The position numbers and the translations under genes were made by a program. Shown one piece after another: positions 13,316 through 15,687 of a DNA stretch of 15,687 bases (position 1 is the stretch's first letter; every line of letters starts with the position of its first letter). Below the pieces are notes generated by a model, which did no database searches, was not told the DNA's origin, and saw only the letters and a list, made by a program, of their open reading frames with translations. Source of the DNA: Bacillota bacterium (GTDB lineage: Bacteria; Bacillota; Clostridia; Lachnospirales; Lachnospiraceae); assembly GCA_022717655.1 (NCBI GenBank), contig JAIIAN010000058.1:1-15687 (forward strand), given 5' to 3'.

Positions 13316-13470
13316 AAAGTCATATATCTCCCATATTTTTTATAGAATAAAAACTTTGAAAATCATATATTTCAGATAAGATTTTATATATCAGCTATTA
13401 AGAATATACGGTATGCTAATGTCATAGCACCAGTATAACACAAAAGAAAATCAGATAATAGGAGATAGGT
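13316..13470. promoter_or_regulatory. Divergent control region between araC and the GT8-MATE operon
   Basis: This is a very AT-rich gap that must hold both promoters. A -10-like TATGCT (13412-13417) sits in an imperfect inverted repeat GGTATGCTA/TAGCACC (13410-13418 and 13425-13431), a possible regulator site. No good -35 is apparent, in keeping with an activator-dependent promoter. AGGAGAT at 13460-13466 is the ribosome site of the glycosyltransferase. Confidence 0.4.
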
Positions 13471-14307
13471 ATGAAAATTAATATTGTATGTGCAGGAAAC
13501 AGAAATTTTATAATACCCATGAAGGTAATGTTAAAGTCGTTGGCTGTGAATACAAGAAAAAATGTAGAGATATTTGTATTAAATAAAGAATGGAAAGGAG
13601 ATGATAAAATTGATTTTATAGAAACATTTTCGAACAATAAAAATATATCTATAAAATTCCTGGATATGGAAAGCTATGAGTGTTTGAAACATTTTAAGAC
13701 AACAAAAAATATTCCTATTGAATCCTATTTTCGATTATTTTTACCAGAAGTTTTACCGGATAATGTAGAACAAATTATTTATTTGGATGGTGATATTATT
13801 GTTGAGGGGGATATTGAGGAATTATGGAATATACCAATTGGAGAACATGCACTGATGGCTGTTTCAGAGATGTTTCATGAAGCACATTATGTTTCATCGC
13901 CATTGGCGTTACATACATTTAAAAAGTTAAATATACCAGAAAAAAGTAAGTATTTTAATGCTGGAGTATTGAAAATAAATATAAAAAAGTGGAAAGAAAA
14001 TAATATTGCAAAAAGAATAATAGATTATCTTATAGAAAACAAAGATGAGGTTTTATGGCATGACCAAGATGGACTTAATGCGGTTTTATGGAATGATTGG
14101 TGTGAATTGCCAAGTGAATGGAATGTTATGACAGCATTGTTTCGAGAAGAAGATTTTGCAAGGATAGATATGAGTAAAGAGACTGCATGTTATATTATGA
14201 AAAATCCGAAAATAATTCATTATACGAATAGTAAAGAAAAACCATGGAAAGAAACATGCACAAACCCATTAAAAGACAGATATTTCTTTTATGCGAACAT
14301 GATATAG
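13471..14307 (+). CDS. Glycosyltransferase family 8 protein
   Basis: A 278-residue retaining GT8 (LgtC/GspA-like) enzyme of the GT-A fold. The N-terminal Rossmann-like start is MKINIVCAGN...IPMKVMLKSLAVNT. The metal- and nucleotide-sugar-binding DxD is DGD (106-108) in IIYLDGDIIVEGDIEELW. YFNAGVLKINIKKWK (161-175), WHDQDGLNAVL (196-206) and IIHYTNSKEKPW (248-259) are family blocks. It uses a UDP-sugar donor (galactose or glucose in relatives); the acceptor is unknown. There is no signal peptide, so it works in the cytoplasm. Length is slightly below LgtC (311) because the basic C-terminal membrane tail is short. It is followed after only 3 bases by a MATE exporter, which suggests it modifies what that protein exports. 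The base composition is more AT-rich than the left part of the window, consistent with acquisition. Confidence 0.93.
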   Translation: MKINIVCAGNRNFIIPMKVMLKSLAVNTRKNVEIFVLNKEWKGDDKIDFIETFSNNKNISIKFLDMESYECLKHFKTTKNIPIESYFRLFLPEVLPDNVEQIIYLDGDIIVEGDIEELWNIPIGEHALMAVSEMFHEAHYVSSPLALHTFKKLNIPEKSKYFNAGVLKINIKKWKENNIAKRIIDYLIENKDEVLWHDQDGLNAVLWNDWCELPSEWNVMTALFREEDFARIDMSKETACYIMKNPKIIHYTNSKEKPWKETCTNPLKDRYFFYANMI

Positions 14308-14310
14308 GAG

Positions 14311-15642
14311 ATGAAAAAAACGAAAGAGAGAAGATTATATAATACAGTTTCCTTAAGTATACCAATTATCTTTCAATCATTTTTTCAGATTTTATTTGGA
14401 ATTGCAGATACATGGTTTGTAAGTTTTTATTCGGATGAAGCTGTGGCAGCAGTTGGGTATGCAAACCAGTTGATTGCAGTTATTTTGCTCCTTTTTGTAG
14501 TGATTAGCTCAGCAATTTCTGTTTTGGGAGCACAGTATATAGGAGCGGAAGAAGAACAGAAAGCAAAGAAAATTAGTTCAGATGCAGTAGTTTTAACATT
14601 ATTAGTTAGTATCAGTATATCGTTTATTATATTTATAACGAGTAAAAAAATTATTAATGTACTGCAAGTCCCAATGGAAATAAGAGAAGATATGAATGCC
14701 TATTTAAAAACAATTGTTTTAGGGCTGATATTTCAAAGTGGAAATGTAGTTCTGACCACAGTTTATAGAATTTTTGCAGAAGCAAAATATGCTATGCGAG
14801 TAGGAATATGGATTAATTTATTGAATATAGTAGCAGATGCTGTTATCATTTTTAATCCGATGGGATATACTTATAATTTTGTGATAGGAATTGCATTAGC
14901 CACGGTTTCTAGCAATGCAATGGGATTTGCCGCTATGTTAGTTAAAAGTAAGAGATGTTTAAAATTGGAATATACACGTAATATGTCAGGAGAAAATGTA
15001 AAACTATTGATTTATTATGGCATCCCTTCAGCAGGAGAAAATATCTCTTATAAAATATCACAACTTGTAGTAACAACTCTTCTGGGACAATTAGGTGGAT
15101 TTATATTAAGTGCTAAAATTTATGCAATGAATGTTATGCTGTTTGTTTCTTTAATTCCAAACTCAATAGGAATTGCAACAGGAATACTTGTAGGATATTT
15201 ATGGGGAAATAAAAAGAAAAAACAGGCTTATGATATCTGCTATAGAAACATTTTTTCAGGTATCTTAGTAGTAGTGATGATGAATGTAGTTATTTTTATG
15301 GGGAGAGACTGGAGTTTACATATATTTACAAGTAATAAAGAAATTTTGAGTGTGGCAAGAACTATCATGAATATGGAAGCTATTTTAATGTTTATTAAGA
15401 CTGGAAATTTCATGTTTGGAAATTCATTAAAAGGAGTTGGAGATGTCTATTATAATGCCATTTTAGGTGTGCTTTCTACCTGGATTTTTGGTGTAGGCTT
15501 ATCCTATATTTTAGGAATTACTTTTCAATTAGGCATACAAGGAATTTATTATGGTTTTGGAATTGATGAGTTGTTCCGTTGTGTAATGTCGTGGCGAAGA
15601 TGGAGAAAGACTATTGGAAAAGAGAGTTTTTCTAGTGCCTGA
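14311..15642 (+). CDS. MATE-family efflux transporter
   Basis: A 443-residue MOP-superfamily transporter with about twelve membrane segments in two six-helix halves. The first half starts VSLSIPIIFQSFFQILFGIADTWFVS and contains AVAAVGYANQL; the second starts LIYYGIPSAGENISYKISQLVVTTLLGQLG. The length and the half-by-half symmetry fit Na+/H+-coupled multidrug or metabolite MATE exporters of the inner membrane; similarity to lipid-linked oligosaccharide flippases is only at superfamily level. AGGAG (14306-14310), overlapping the GT8 stop, abuts the ATG directly, closer than usual, so translation is probably coupled to the GT8 gene. The stop codon lies inside the right copy of the 14-bp repeat, so the last few residues (SSA) may have been replaced by an insertion or recombination event. 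Confidence 0.93.
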   Translation: MKKTKERRLYNTVSLSIPIIFQSFFQILFGIADTWFVSFYSDEAVAAVGYANQLIAVILLLFVVISSAISVLGAQYIGAEEEQKAKKISSDAVVLTLLVSISISFIIFITSKKIINVLQVPMEIREDMNAYLKTIVLGLIFQSGNVVLTTVYRIFAEAKYAMRVGIWINLLNIVADAVIIFNPMGYTYNFVIGIALATVSSNAMGFAAMLVKSKRCLKLEYTRNMSGENVKLLIYYGIPSAGENISYKISQLVVTTLLGQLGGFILSAKIYAMNVMLFVSLIPNSIGIATGILVGYLWGNKKKKQAYDICYRNIFSGILVVVMMNVVIFMGRDWSLHIFTSNKEILSVARTIMNMEAILMFIKTGNFMFGNSLKGVGDVYYNAILGVLSTWIFGVGLSYILGITFQLGIQGIYYGFGIDELFRCVMSWRRWRKTIGKESFSSA

Positions 15643-15647
15643 CACCT
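15634..15647 (+). repeat. 14-bp direct repeat, right copy
   Basis: AGTGCCTGACACCT, identical to 12395-12408; it spans the MATE stop codon TGA (15640-15642). Together the two copies enclose araC, GT8 and MATE. The 40 bases after it show no gene or terminator. Confidence 0.8.
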
Positions 15648-15687
15648 GTTGAAAAAATAAGAAAATCCGCTGATAGAACTGATTGTC

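Overview
The window reads as a chromosomal segment of a low-GC Clostridia bacterium, most likely a gut Lachnospiraceae (inferred from the codon usage, strong AGGAGG-type ribosome sites, a GH31/YesL glycan locus, a Firmicutes-type DarA and a phi3T/B. subtilis-type thymidylate synthase). It has an ordinary housekeeping/metabolic left part (1-11150) and a patchwork accessory right part (about 11150-15687).

Left part. Positions 1-4392 hold a plus-strand sugar-degradation operon: the 3' part of a GH31 glycosidase, a YesL/DUF624 membrane protein and a complete YicI-like GH31 alpha-xylosidase, closed by a terminator. A nitroreductase-like gene (4569-5339) has its own promoter. A tRNA-Gly(GCC) on the minus strand (5485-5557) has a consensus promoter. 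A cyclic-di-AMP receptor (darA), a cupin protein and a four-motif ferredoxin follow on the plus strand. Next comes an alpha/beta hydrolase-birA pair, whose end overlaps a convergent VanZ-like gene. The folate/dTMP pair thyA-folA lies at 9711-11105: ThyA consumes methylene-tetrahydrofolate and DHFR regenerates tetrahydrofolate.

Right part. Immediately after folA the DNA becomes mosaic. A HigBA-type toxin-antitoxin pair (11297-11948, toxin first, with a palindromic operator) lies between the real folA and a second, truncated copy of the folA 3' end (12169-12306). The last 97 bp of that copy are identical to folA. A matching short remnant of an araC-type regulator tail (11156-11194) sits just after folA, and the complete minus-strand araC (12419-13315) sits just after the folA fragment. 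The folA-tail/araC-tail junction is therefore present twice, flanking the toxin-antitoxin module. This looks like an insertion or strain-to-strain recombination that kept folA intact.

The araC regulator is divergent from a visibly more AT-rich two-gene operon encoding a family 8 glycosyltransferase and a MATE/MOP-superfamily exporter. A 14-bp direct repeat (AGTGCCTGACACCT) lies on each side of the araC-GT8-MATE block, and the MATE stop codon lies inside the right copy. The folA downstream region is thus a probable integration or recombination hot spot. The AraC-controlled glycosyltransferase-exporter pair is the least explained functional unit here. No CRISPR array, rRNA or recognisable transposase/integrase gene was seen.
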